DNA of 64,000 nt from Nematostella vectensis (taxonomy: Eukaryota > Cnidaria > Anthozoa > Actiniaria > Edwardsiidae), in NCBI RefSeq assembly GCF_932526225.1, contig NC_064048.1, positions 921,340-985,339 of the forward strand. The letters are read 5' to 3'. The stretch's first letter is position 1, and each line of letters begins with the position of its first letter. The translations under genes and the position numbers were made by a program. Below, piece after piece: positions 11,001 to 22,100 of the stretch. The notes beneath the pieces are model-generated. The model was given only the letters and a program-made list of their open reading frames with translations, did not search any database and was not told where the DNA came from.

Positions 11001-14000
11001 CACACAAAGTGGGAAACACATGGGAATACCAAATACACACAAAGTGGGAAACACAAAGGAAAACCAAATGCACACAAAGTAAGAAACACATGGGAATACC
11101 ATATGGAAACAAAGTGGGAAACACATGGGAACACTAAATACACACAAAGTGGGAAACACATGGGAACACTAAATACACACAAAGTGGGAAACACATGGGA
11201 ATACCAAATGCATACAAAGTGGATCACACATGGGAATACCAAATGCACACAAAGTGGGAAACACATGGGAATACCAAATGCACACAAAGTGGGAAACACA
11301 TGGGAATACCAAATGCATACAAAGTGTGAAACACATGAGAATACCAAATAGACACAAAGTGGGAAACACATGGGAATACCAAATAGACACAAAGTGGGAA
11401 ACACATGGGAACACTAAATGCACACAAAGTGGATCACACATGGGGATACCAAATGGAAACAAAGTGGGAAACACATGGGAATACCAAATAGACACAAAGT
11501 GGGAAACACATGGGAACACTAAATGCACACAAAGTGGATCACACATGGGAATACCAAATGCACACAAAGTGGGAAACACATGGGAATACCAAATGCACAC
11601 AAAGTGGATCACACATGGGAATACCAAATGCACACAAAGTAGGAAACACATGGGCATACCAAATGCACATAAAGTGGGAAACACATAGGAATACCAAATG
11701 GAAACAAAGTGAGAAACACATGGGAATACCAAATGCACACAAAGTGGGAAACACATGGGAATACCAAATGCACACAAAGTGGGAAACACATGGGAATACC
11801 AAATAGACACAAAGTGGGAAACACATGGGAATACCAAATGCACACAAAGTAGGAAACACATGGGCATACCAAATGCACATAAAGTGGGAAACACATAGGA
11901 ATACCAAATGGAAACAAAGTGAGAAACACATGGGAATACCAAATGCACACAAAGTGGGAAACACATGGGAATACCAAATGCACACAAAGTGGGAAACACA
12001 TGGGAATACCAAATAGACACAAAGTGGGAAACACATGTGAATACCAAATGGACACAAAGTGGGAAACACATGGGAACACTAAATGTACACAAAGTGGGAA
12101 ACACATAGGAATACCAAATGTACACAAAGTGGGAAACACATAGGAATACCAAATGGAAACAAAGTGGATAACACATGGGAACACTAAATACACACAAAGT
12201 GGGAAACACATGGGAATACCAAATGCACACAAAGTAGGAAACACATGGGCATACCAAATGCACATAAAGTGGGAAACACATGGGAATACCAAATGGAAAC
12301 AAAGTGAGAAACACATGGGAATACCAAATGCACACAAAGTGGGAAACACATGGGAATACCAAATGCACACAAAGTGGGAAACACATGGGAATACCAAATG
12401 CACACAAAGTGGGAAACACATGGGAATACCAAATGCATACAAAGTGTGAAACACATGAGAATACCAAATAGACACAAAGTGGGAAACACATGGGAATACC
12501 AAATAGACACAAAGTGGGAAACACATGGGAACACTAAATGCACACAAAGTGGATCACACATGGGGATACCAAATGGAAACAAAGTGGGAAACACATGGGA
12601 ATACCAAATAGACACAAAGTGGGAAACACATGGGAACACTAAATGCACACAAAGTGGATCACACATGGGAATACCAAATGCACACAAAGTGGGAAACACA
12701 TGGGAATACCAAATGCACACAAAGTGGATCACACATGGGAATACCAAATGCACACAAAGTAGGAAACACATGGGCATACCAAATGCACATAAAGTGGGAA
12801 ACACATGGGAATACCAAATGCACACAAAGTGGATAACACATGGGAACACTAAATACACACAAAGTGAAAAATACATGGGAATACCAAATGCATACAAAGT
12901 GTGAAACACATGGGAATACCAAATGGAAACAAAGTGGATAACACATGGGAACACTAAATACACACAAAGTGGGAAACACATGGGAATACCAAATGCACAC
13001 AAAGTGGATAACACATGGAAACACTAAATACACACAAAGTGGGAAATACATGGGAATACCAAATGCATACAAAGTGTGAAACACATGGGAATACCAAATG
13101 GAAACAAAGTGGATAACACATGGGAACACCAAATACACACAAAGTGGGAAACACATGGGAATACCAAATGCACACAAAGTGGATAACACATGGGAACACC
13201 AAATACACACAAAGTGGGAAACACATGGGAATACCAAATGCACACAAAGTGGATAACACATGGGAACACTAAATACACACAAAGTGGGAAACACATGGGA
13301 ATACCAAATGCACACAAAGTGGATAACACATGGGAACACTAAATACACACAAAGTGGGAAACACATGGGAATACCAAATGCATACAAAGTGTGAAACACA
13401 TGGGAATACCAAATGGAAACAAAGTGGATAACACATGGGAACACCAAATACACACAAAGTGGGAAACACATGGGAATACCAAATGCACACAAAGTGGATA
13501 ACACATGGGAATACCAAATGGAAACAAAGTGGGAAACACATGGGAATACCAAATAGACACAAAGTGGGAAACACATGGGAATACCAAATAGACACAAAGT
13601 GGGAAACACATGGGAATACCAAATGCACACAAAGTGGGAAACACATGGGAATACCAAATGGAAACAAAGTAGATAACACATGGGAATACCAAATGGAAAC
13701 AAAGTGGGAAACACATGGGAATACCAAATAGACACAAAGTGTGAAACACATGGGAATACCAAATAGACACAAAGTGGAAAACACATGGGAATACCAAATG
13801 CACACAAAGTGGGAAACACATGGGAATACCAAATAGACACAAAGTGGGAAACACATGGGAATACCAAATGCACACAAAGTAGGAAACACATGGGCATACC
13901 AAATGCACATAAAGTGGGAAACACATAGGAATACCAAATGGACACAAAGTGGATAACACATGGGAATACCAAATGCACACAAAGTGGGAAACACATGGGA

Positions 14001-17000
14001 ATACCAAATGCACACAAAGTGGGAAACACATGGGAATACCAAATGGAAACAAAGTGGGAAACACATGTGAATACCAAATAGACACAAAGTGGGAAACACA
14101 TGGGAATACCAAATAGACAGAAAGTGGATAACACATGGGAATACCAAATGCACACAAAGTGGGAAACACATGTGAATACCAAATGGACACAAAGTGGGAA
14201 ACACATGGGAATACCAAATAGACACAAAGTGGATAACACATGGGAATACCAAATGCACACAAAGTGGGAAACACATGTGAATACCAAATGGACACAAAGT
14301 GGGAAACACATGGGAATACCAAATAGACACAAAGTGGATAACACATGGGAACACCAAATGGACACAAAGTGGGAAACACATGGGAATACCAAATGCATAC
14401 AAAGTGTGAAACACATGGGAATACCAAATGGAAACAAAGTGGATAACACATGGGAACACTAAATACACACAAAGTGGGAAACACATGGGAATACCAAATG
14501 CATACAAAGTGGATAACACATGGGAACACTAAATACACACAAAGTGGGAAACACATGGGAATACCAAATGCACACAAAGTGGGAAACACATGGGAATACC
14601 AAATGCACACAAAGAGGGAAACACATGGGGATACCAAATAGACACAAAGTGGGAAACACATGTGGGGATACCAAATGCACACAAAGTGGGAAACACATGG
14701 GAATACCAAATGGACACAAAGTGGGAAACACATGTGGGGATACCAAATGCACACAAAGTGGGAAACACATGGGAATACCAAATGGACACAAAGTACAAAC
14801 ACATGGGAATACCAAATGCACACAAAGTGGGAAACACATGGGAATAACAAATGCGCACAAAGTGGGAAACACATGGGAATACCAAATGCACACAAAGTGG
14901 GAAACACATGGGAATAACAAATGCGCACAAAGTGGGAAACACATGGGAATACCATCAGTTTAAACAGTTTAAATCAGTTTAAATCAGTTTAAAATTGCAA
15001 AAACAATTCCAATTCATAAAAAAGATTCAGCTAGCTGCATGGATAATTATAGACCAATCTCGCTGCTTTCAATTTTTAACAAAATCTTGGAGAAACTAAT
15101 GTATAAAAGACTTATTGCCTTTATTAACAAATATAATATTCTCTATGACAAGCAATTTGGATTCCGAGAGCATCACACTACTTTTCATGCAACACTCCTA
15201 ATTGTAGACAAAATTCAAAGGGCTATAGAGGAGGGCCAGTATTCCTGTGGGATATTTCTCGACTTCTCAAAAGCATTTGACACAGTTGATCATAAAATTC
15301 TTATTAGCAAACTTGCTCACTACGGAATTCGTGGAATTGCAAATGAATGGTTTTCATCATACTTGTCAAATAGAAGGCAATTTGTGTCAGTTAATAATTC
15401 AGAATCTGATGAAGTTGTCCTCACTCATGGAGTCCCACAGTGTTCAGTACTTGGCCCCCTCTTATTTCTTATTTATATCAATGACTTTCATAGATGCAGT
15501 AGTATATTTGATTTTCATATCTTTGCTGATGACACTAACCTATTTTACTCGAACAGTAGTTTGCTTGCTCTGGAATCCTGTATCAACGAAAATCTTCTTC
15601 ATGTTTCTAGCTGGCTTGCTGCCAATAAGCTCTCTCTAAATATCGATAAAACAAACTTCATCATTTTTCATCCACCACAGAAAATCTCTAATTATACTCT
15701 AAGTATTAAGATAAATGGCAAATGCATCAAGAAAGAGAAGTACATCAAATATCTAGGCATATATATTGACTCCCATCTTAGCTGGAAATATCAGATACTT
15801 CATATAGCTAAAAAGATTAAACGTTGCATTGGTGTTCTCTCAAAAATAAGACATTATGTAAATATTTCAGTCCTAAAAATGCTTTACTATACATTATTAT
15901 TTCCATTTCTAACTTACTCAGTTGTGACCTGGGGCAACACCTATGCAACTACTCTTAAGCCCCTTTTTATACTTCAGAAAAGGGCAATTAGAATATTAAC
16001 TTTTTCTGATTTTAGGACCCCTTCAAATCCATTATTCTACCAACTTAGTCTCCTCAAACTTCATGACATAATCTATCTTAACAATGCACTGTTTATGTAT
16101 GACTTCCATTCAGATCATTTGCCATCTGTCTTCAAATCATTTTTCACAAATATTAACAGGATACATCAATATAATACAAGACTTGCTAGTAGGAAGACTT
16201 ATTACCTGCCTAAGATACGCACAAACTATGGCAAATTTAATATTCGCTTTCTTGGTGTAAAAATCTGGAACGATATTCAGGATGATTATAAATCTGAATC
16301 TCGCTCCAGTTTCAAGACACTAATGATCAGCTCTCTTTTAGATCGTTACAAAAGCTAACTCTATTATTGTTGTAATTTACAAACTCAAGATTCTCTCCTA
16401 TATATAAATGATCCCTATAATCGACCTCCCCTTGCTTGTGCGTGTTTTGTTCTTGTGCGTGCATCTATTGTCGTCTGTTTTTCGTTTCTGTTTGTATTGA
16501 TATTATATTGATGTATCATGTTGTTTACCCATGCAATTTTCCGCTTGACCTAGCCGCTTAAGCTTGATTAGCTATGCTATTTCTTAATGCGGATGGTGCC
16601 CAATTATAAAAATTATAATTATTTTTCTCCTTTTCTTATTTAATAAGTAATATCTGTATAATAGAGGGTGCTAATAAATATGTTGTTGTTGTTGTTGTTA
16701 TACCAAATGCACACAAAGTGGGAAACACATGGGAATACCAAATGCACACAAAGTGGGAAACACATGGGAATACCAAATGCACACAAAGTGGGAAACACAT
16801 GGGAATACCAAATGCACACAAAGTGGGAAACACATGGGAATACCAAATGCACATAAAGTGGGAAACACATGGGAATACCAAATGGAAACAAAGTGAGAAA
16901 CACATGGGAATACCAAATGTACACAAAGTGGGAAACACGTGGGAATACCAAATGCACACAAAGTGGGAAACACATATGGGAATACCAAATGCACACAAAG

Positions 17001-19017
17001 TGGGAAACACATGGGAATACCAAATGGACACAAAGTGGGAAACACGTGGAAATACCAAATGCACACAAAGTGGGAAACACATATGGGAATACCAAATGCA
17101 CACAAAGTGGGAAACACATGTGGGAATACCAAATGCACACAAAGTGGGAAACACATGGGAATACCAAATGGACACAAAGTAGAAACACATGGGAATACCA
17201 AATGCACAAAAAAGTGGGAAACACATGGGAACACTAAATACACACAAAGTGGGAAACACATGGGAATACCAAATGCACACAAAGTGGGAAACATATGGGA
17301 ATACCAAATGGACACAAAGTAAGAAACACATGGGAATACCATATGGAAACAAAGTGGGAAACACATGGGAATACCAAATAGACACAAAGTAGAAACACAT
17401 GGGAATACCAAATGCACACAAAGTGGATCACACATGGGAATACCAAATGGAAACAAAGTGGGAAACACATGGGGGCACCAAATGCACACAAAGTGGAAAA
17501 CACATGGGAACACTAAATGCACACAAAGTGGGAAACACATGGGAATACCAAATGCACACAAAGTGGGAAACACATGGGAATACCAAATAGACACAAAGTA
17601 AGAAACACATGGGAATACCAAATGCACACAAAGTGGGAAACACATGGGAATACCAAATGCACACAAAGTGGATCACACATGGGAATACCAAATGGAAACA
17701 AAGTGGATAACACATGGGAACACTAAATACACACAATGTGGGAAACACATGGGAATTCCCAAATGGGAATACCAACGTGGGAATAAGTACAAGGGATACA
17801 AATTAGTATGTGAGAAGCAAAAGTTTGACAGACTAAATAACTACATACCTTTCTAAAAATTGAAGGCAGAACATTGACACATTTTCCTCGTCTGAGGTAA
17901 TACTCCTCGCCACTATTGGCATCTATATACCACACATGAGTGATATTGGATGATACCCATATTGCCACTATTGGCATTTTATATCACACATTAGTGAAAT
18001 TTAATAATTTCTTCCAACTATTGGCATCTAATATACCACATGTTTTTATAATACCTCAGCTATCAGTATCTAATTTATTATATAACACACATGAGTAGTA
18101 TTTGATCATTCCTTCCCACAATTGGCATTTATTATCACACATGTGATAATTAATAACACTTATCAGAAAAATAGAATCTGATGATGCTGATTGAATGATC
18201 ATGCATCTGCATGTGGCAGTTATTAATTTCTATGATAACTGAAGGCTGTGCTGATCACATACCTCTGGTGCATTCCAAAATTGCCACAGACGTCACATTC
18301 TTGTCCTTGCCACAGCTATACTGCAATACCCAAAAAAACAAGGTTTTACCTCTCAGGATTAAAAAAAGGAAAACAAACTCAAATGTCATGAATCAGCACA
18401 GGGTGCGGCACACCCCTTGGTGGCCAAAAAATGGGTCATTTCTTATTAAGGAATCTTCAACTACTATGCTTTTTACATATGATACCTATGACTGCGCCTC
18501 CCCCCCTCCCCCCCCCCCTCTCTCCTCCCTTCACCAATCCTGGGAATGTGCCTGTCAGACACAAGCAAACAAAGGCGCGAAATAATTCTACACAGATAAG
18601 TGAGCTGCTAGAAACAAACAGGAGAAAAATCCTGACAGCAAAATACACGCGCATCCCCCTAAAAAGAGAAAGTGATATTTTCTTTATTTCCTCCCCTGTG
18701 AACAAATCTTTGCTAGAAGCGTCGGGCCAATATCAAACATCAATTTCAAACGTAATGCAATCGGAATAGTAGCTGAATTCGGTATTCAGCTAACGCAAGC
18801 TTGAGAAATATAAAATTTGAAGCAATTACTGTTTTTATTTGCTGAGCATGAAACAAGGCACGCTTCTAATTTAACTTATATCATGAAGGGAAATGTTCAC
18901 ACCACGCTAGCGTTAGAGCGCGCAATGATTTAGCAAAAATCTTACCTTTTGGAAATATGCCCTTACCACCGTCTCGAAGGGATATTTGAATAAATAGTGA
19001 AACTCCAAAGAACGCAT
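8011..19017 (-). CDS. PRELID2: PRELI domain-containing protein 2 homologue
   Basis: Five minus-strand exons fit in phase: 18946-19017, 18263-18320, 17849-17922, 10411-10562 and 8011-8233. They encode 192 residues, close to the roughly 190 residues of human PRELID2. The protein opens with FKYPFETVVRAYFQK, the signature start of a PRELI/MSF1 domain. It continues with KDKNVTSVAILE, then SIFRKFWPYDIEIEEEMWI, then YMRLHSYNVT, then SWTVMDQTGKVTV, in the order expected for PRELID2 over the whole length. PRELI proteins are intermembrane-space lipid carriers that usually act with TRIAP1-type partners; the role of PRELID2 itself is poorly known. Introns 3 (7.3 kb) and 4 (2.2 kb) are mostly satellite DNA. 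The start Met is 136 bp from the FKBPL start on the other strand. Exon 3 uses the acceptor TATATAG, the only nearby one that keeps phase. Confidence 0.85.
8346..10112. repeat. 1.8-kb GATGATGGTGGT-type VNTR in PRELID2 intron 4
   Basis: The core is TTGATGATGATGGTGGTGG followed by TTGTGG, mostly in 21-, 24- and 27-bp units, all multiples of three. Long frames are therefore open on both strands (Gly/Asp-rich, Val/Met-rich, His/Gln-rich, Thr/Ile-rich). Several strand-frame combinations being open at once is what a trinucleotide-based repeat produces, so none is called as a gene. The array begins about 110 bp upstream of the PRELID2 exon 5 acceptor. Confidence 0.92.
10800..14954. repeat. 35-bp satellite array, left arm, in PRELID2 intron 3
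   Basis: Unit GGGAAACACATGGGAATACC followed by AAATGCACACAAAGT. Variants include GGATCACAC, GGATAACAC, AACACTAAAT, ATAGACAC and ATGGAAAC. About 118 copies lie before a LINE insertion. Higher-order blocks of several units recur, for example the variant order near 11640-11790 and 11850-12000. Both strands show long cysteine-rich or His/Thr-rich frames that are artefacts of the period. The array resumes at 16706. Confidence 0.95.
14955..16699 (+). mobile_element. 5'-truncated non-LTR retrotransposon with reverse transcriptase ORF
   Basis: An open frame (Met at 15039, readable upstream from about 14991, stop at 16356-16358) encodes the RT domain and C-terminus. Motifs in order are NYRPISLLS, KQFGFREHHTT, FLDFSKAFDTVDH (A), HGVPQCSVLGPLLFL (B), FADDTNLFYS (C), LNIDKTNFIIF and KYLGIYID. 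The C-terminus has FLGVKIWNDI, typical of CR1/jockey-type LINEs. No endonuclease or ORF1 remains. The 3' end is a (TTG)n tail at about 16680-16699. Six-base target duplications ATACCA (14949-14954 and 16700-16705) flank it, and removing the element restores a normal satellite unit. Motif B has PQC where active enzymes usually have PQG. The 5' junction has four CAGTTTAAA-type repeats. Confidence 0.93.
16706..17765. repeat. 35-bp satellite array, right arm, in PRELID2 intron 3
   Basis: This continues the array interrupted by the LINE, with about 30 units and the same variants plus 37-39 bp units carrying ACATATGGG or ACATGTGGG. It ends in a scrambled unit (AATTCCCAAATGGGAATACC) about 85 bp from PRELID2 exon 3. 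Confidence 0.93.
17895..18160. repeat. degenerate 50-70 bp repeats around the PRELID2 exon 3 acceptor
   Basis: Four to five diverged copies of a phrase like ACTATTGGCATCTATATACC followed by ACACATGAGTGATATT. The first copy overlaps the 3' splice acceptor and first bases of PRELID2 exon 3 (17922). Confidence 0.55.
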
Positions 19018-19153
19018 TTCCGAGAGTCTACATCGCAAGAACACTCAAGGAAAAGTCTGGCATAATACAGACAATCTGATTGGTTTATCCAAATATTTTA
19101 ATTCAACCAAAATATTTGACCAATCAAAAAGTACAAGAGAAAGACATGTCAAA
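19018..19153. promoter_or_regulatory. candidate bidirectional promoter, PRELID2 / FKBPL
   Basis: Only 136 bp separate the two start codons. The centre (19078-19125) is an imperfect palindrome: GATTGGTTTATCCAAATATT on the left and AAAATATTTGACCAATC on the right, differing by a short indel. Each arm carries a CCAAT box in opposite orientation (ATTGG 19079-19083, CCAAT 19120-19124). Divergent CCAAT boxes are a known feature of NF-Y dependent bidirectional promoters; that NF-Y acts here is inference. No TATA box is obvious. Confidence 0.6.
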
Positions 19154-22100
19154 ATGGCGGACGGACTGTTGGAGATGACAAAGCACAAACGGAAAAACCT
19201 TGAAACTCCTAACTTAGGGTCTGTTTGCAAAGGTACAGGACATCATGTTACATTTATATGAATTTAGTATTTATATAGCGCTTATGCGGTGTCGACTATG
19301 TTAATATATATTAAGAATCGATGATCCTGGACTAGAGCTGTGGTCTGTGGAACACAATCTTTTTTTCTAGTAAGCCATCTATGCCTCGACCGGGATCGGG
19401 CCACTTGCGATTTTAACGAAGCTTTTGAAATTATTTACTATCCAATTGCGACGTATTGTCAGTTTACTCATAGGTCCAGTCATTTTAACCCAAAAGTTAT
19501 GGCAACCCGGAATAATTCACTATCCTGCAAAATTATAACCGGTATGTACAGAGGTTTCAATCGATTCACAAGACCTTTTTCATGTGAATTCAATGCCTGT
19601 GTACCCCCTCCCCTAGTCCAAACCTGCAACGCAGGAAAGAGGGTCCAGTATTTATTGCATGCGCATGCGCGAAAATCACCAGATATATGCTGTGTGGCCT
19701 GGTTGTTTAGTTCAAGATGACTGCAAAAGGGACAAGCGAGGGTTTATTTCAGAAATAATATGCTAATTTTGGTTGTGGATAAATACTTGATTGTCAATCT
19801 TTTCTGAGAACAAGACAAATGATAATTAGAGTCAGAAAAAGTTATGAATCCATGAGCTTTTCAGTTTTCATTATTTTCTTACGCGCGCTTTAGTACAATA
19901 GCTTCATTTCAACAAGCACACATTTTTTAAAAATTTGATTTTCAGTCACATTTTATCACGTCTTTATAGAAAACAAGTCCCAAGCAGTTTGCTGTTATTC
20001 CTTCACATCTATAAAACTTTCTTTCAACTTATTTTGGAGCTCTGCACTCTACAAGGTATTGCAGGAATTGACTCACCTCTAGGCATTTTGTTATTGCACA
20101 CGCTCATATTTCAATTTTTGCCACTGATTGGTCCATGTTCATGCATGCGCATGCAATAAATACTGAACCCTCTTTCTTGCGAGCCAGAATGTCGAGCACA
20201 AAGAGAGTCCCACGTCAGGACTACCCCTCCCCCAGAAAATGGTGGCTAAACACCTGTTACATTTCCTGTAGGTATTACATCATTGCTAATTACTGAAATT
20301 GCAGCAATTATTTTGATCACCTTATTTCTTTTCATAGTGCGACTTGTGCGTTCCATAAAGGGAGAGTGTCTTGAAGAAAATGAAAAAACCATAACCATTG
20401 GAGAAGGTACATATTAATACTTGAAATTTCCACCTATGGGAGGATGCAATGGTTTTAGTTTTAATGCCTAGAGTAATCAATTGATCAAACCAATAATAAA
20501 TGAAAACCATTAAAGCAGCAATCGCACCAGTTTTCTTCCCGTCGGACCAATGAAAACCTCAACCAATAAAAGTCAAAAGAATCTTTTAGAATCTGCTCTA
20601 TCTAACAGGCCATCTGCTCTAAATTATCAGTCGCACGCTCAAATAAACTTTAAAAAAACAATGTTTTTTTAAATATTTTTTTTGTTTTTCTTTAAATTGG
20701 AAAACATGACCTGAAGTAAATTTGTTATATTGCCCCTTTAACCTACATTAGTTGATACTTAGTGATGGTTTTGTTAAATAATTAACATTATTTTAGCGAT
20801 TTTTATTGAATTCATCTAAGCGCAATCCTCACCAAAATCTTTAATGTTGTTGTGTAAAATTGTACAAATTTAAATTCTGGTTGTTGTGTGTAATTACTGT
20901 GTATTTCCCAGGTAACTGTGATTGGTCAGAAATGATAGATAGTTGCTTGGAATCCATGCACGCTGGGGAAACATGCACTGTTGAGGAAAGGCACCCACTG
21001 GAGAAAGATGAAACTTTACACCTTGAGCTCTTATCTTTCGAGAGGGTATGTAATCAGGTGTATCATGTACATGTACAAGGCGTAAATACAAAAGTAATGG
21101 CGGCACCACACTAGCAAGTCTCGATCCATGCAAGGGTGCATGGGTAACTATGATAACCGCTGACCACCAGATATGAAGTGCTTGGAAATAACAATTACAG
21201 TACACAATAAAAAATCACTAAATGATGATTATGCTAATTTAATAATGTTTTACATGAAGCACCTGATCAGCCATAATCTTTGTTTATTTGGCTCATGGAT
21301 AACATACTGAAATATAATTATATAATTAATAATATAATTATAACAATCTATTACCGACAACTAATAGACCTTTTTAATATTTTTTTATTTCTCATTTATT
21401 TATATAACCCAGTTACACCAAGGCAATTTGTAAATAGCTTACACTTGGCATTGAATATTATTAACCCATAAAACTTAGTTTGGCTTGAGGGGCCTTATAT
21501 TGAATATCTATCTAATACTAACTATCTTTCTGTTTGTTTTCTTTTTCAGGCAAAGGATGTTTGGAGACTTTCAGCATCAGAGCTGCTTCAACTTGCGGAA
21601 TATCACAAAGTAAAGGGCACAGAATTCTTTAAAGTGAGTATTATATACTGAAATAGCAATAATTCAGAAAATCACCATCAAACTTCACCTTGCTCCTACT
21701 CCTATTGTGGTTGCCTGCAGTAGTAGCGTTGGGTACAGCTAGATCACTGGGTTATGTGTCCTCAATAAATTAGTGTCATTCCTAGCATAATTGGCTTGTA
21801 AGCCTTGTATTGCCAGGGCTTCACTTCAAACTCTAGCTTCAAGATGTTTACTTGGTTTTGATGTTTTAAACAGTTATATGAATACACAATTGTTATCTGT
21901 CAAGGACAATATCACCAGTGTTCAGAGCATGTATTGTCTAGCATCATTGTCAAGACAGTACTGCTATTAGCATAACCATTTTAATGTTCTTGACCAGGGG
22001 TTTCAGGTATCAATGAACCATTTTAAAACATGATGTTATGTGCAAGTGGATTTTTAGTTCGTTTCTGTGCAAACTCTTATTTGAAATGGGGTAATACAGA

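Noticed and set aside
10778-17775. Many long Cys/Phe-rich and Thr/Lys-rich frames
   Set aside because: They come from the 35-bp satellite, where three units make 105 bp without stops. They lie inside a PRELID2 intron.
17849-17977. Alternative acceptor CCAATAG (start at 17913) for PRELID2 exon 3
   Set aside because: It breaks phase with exon 2 or exon 4; TATATAG with exon start 17922 is the choice that keeps both.
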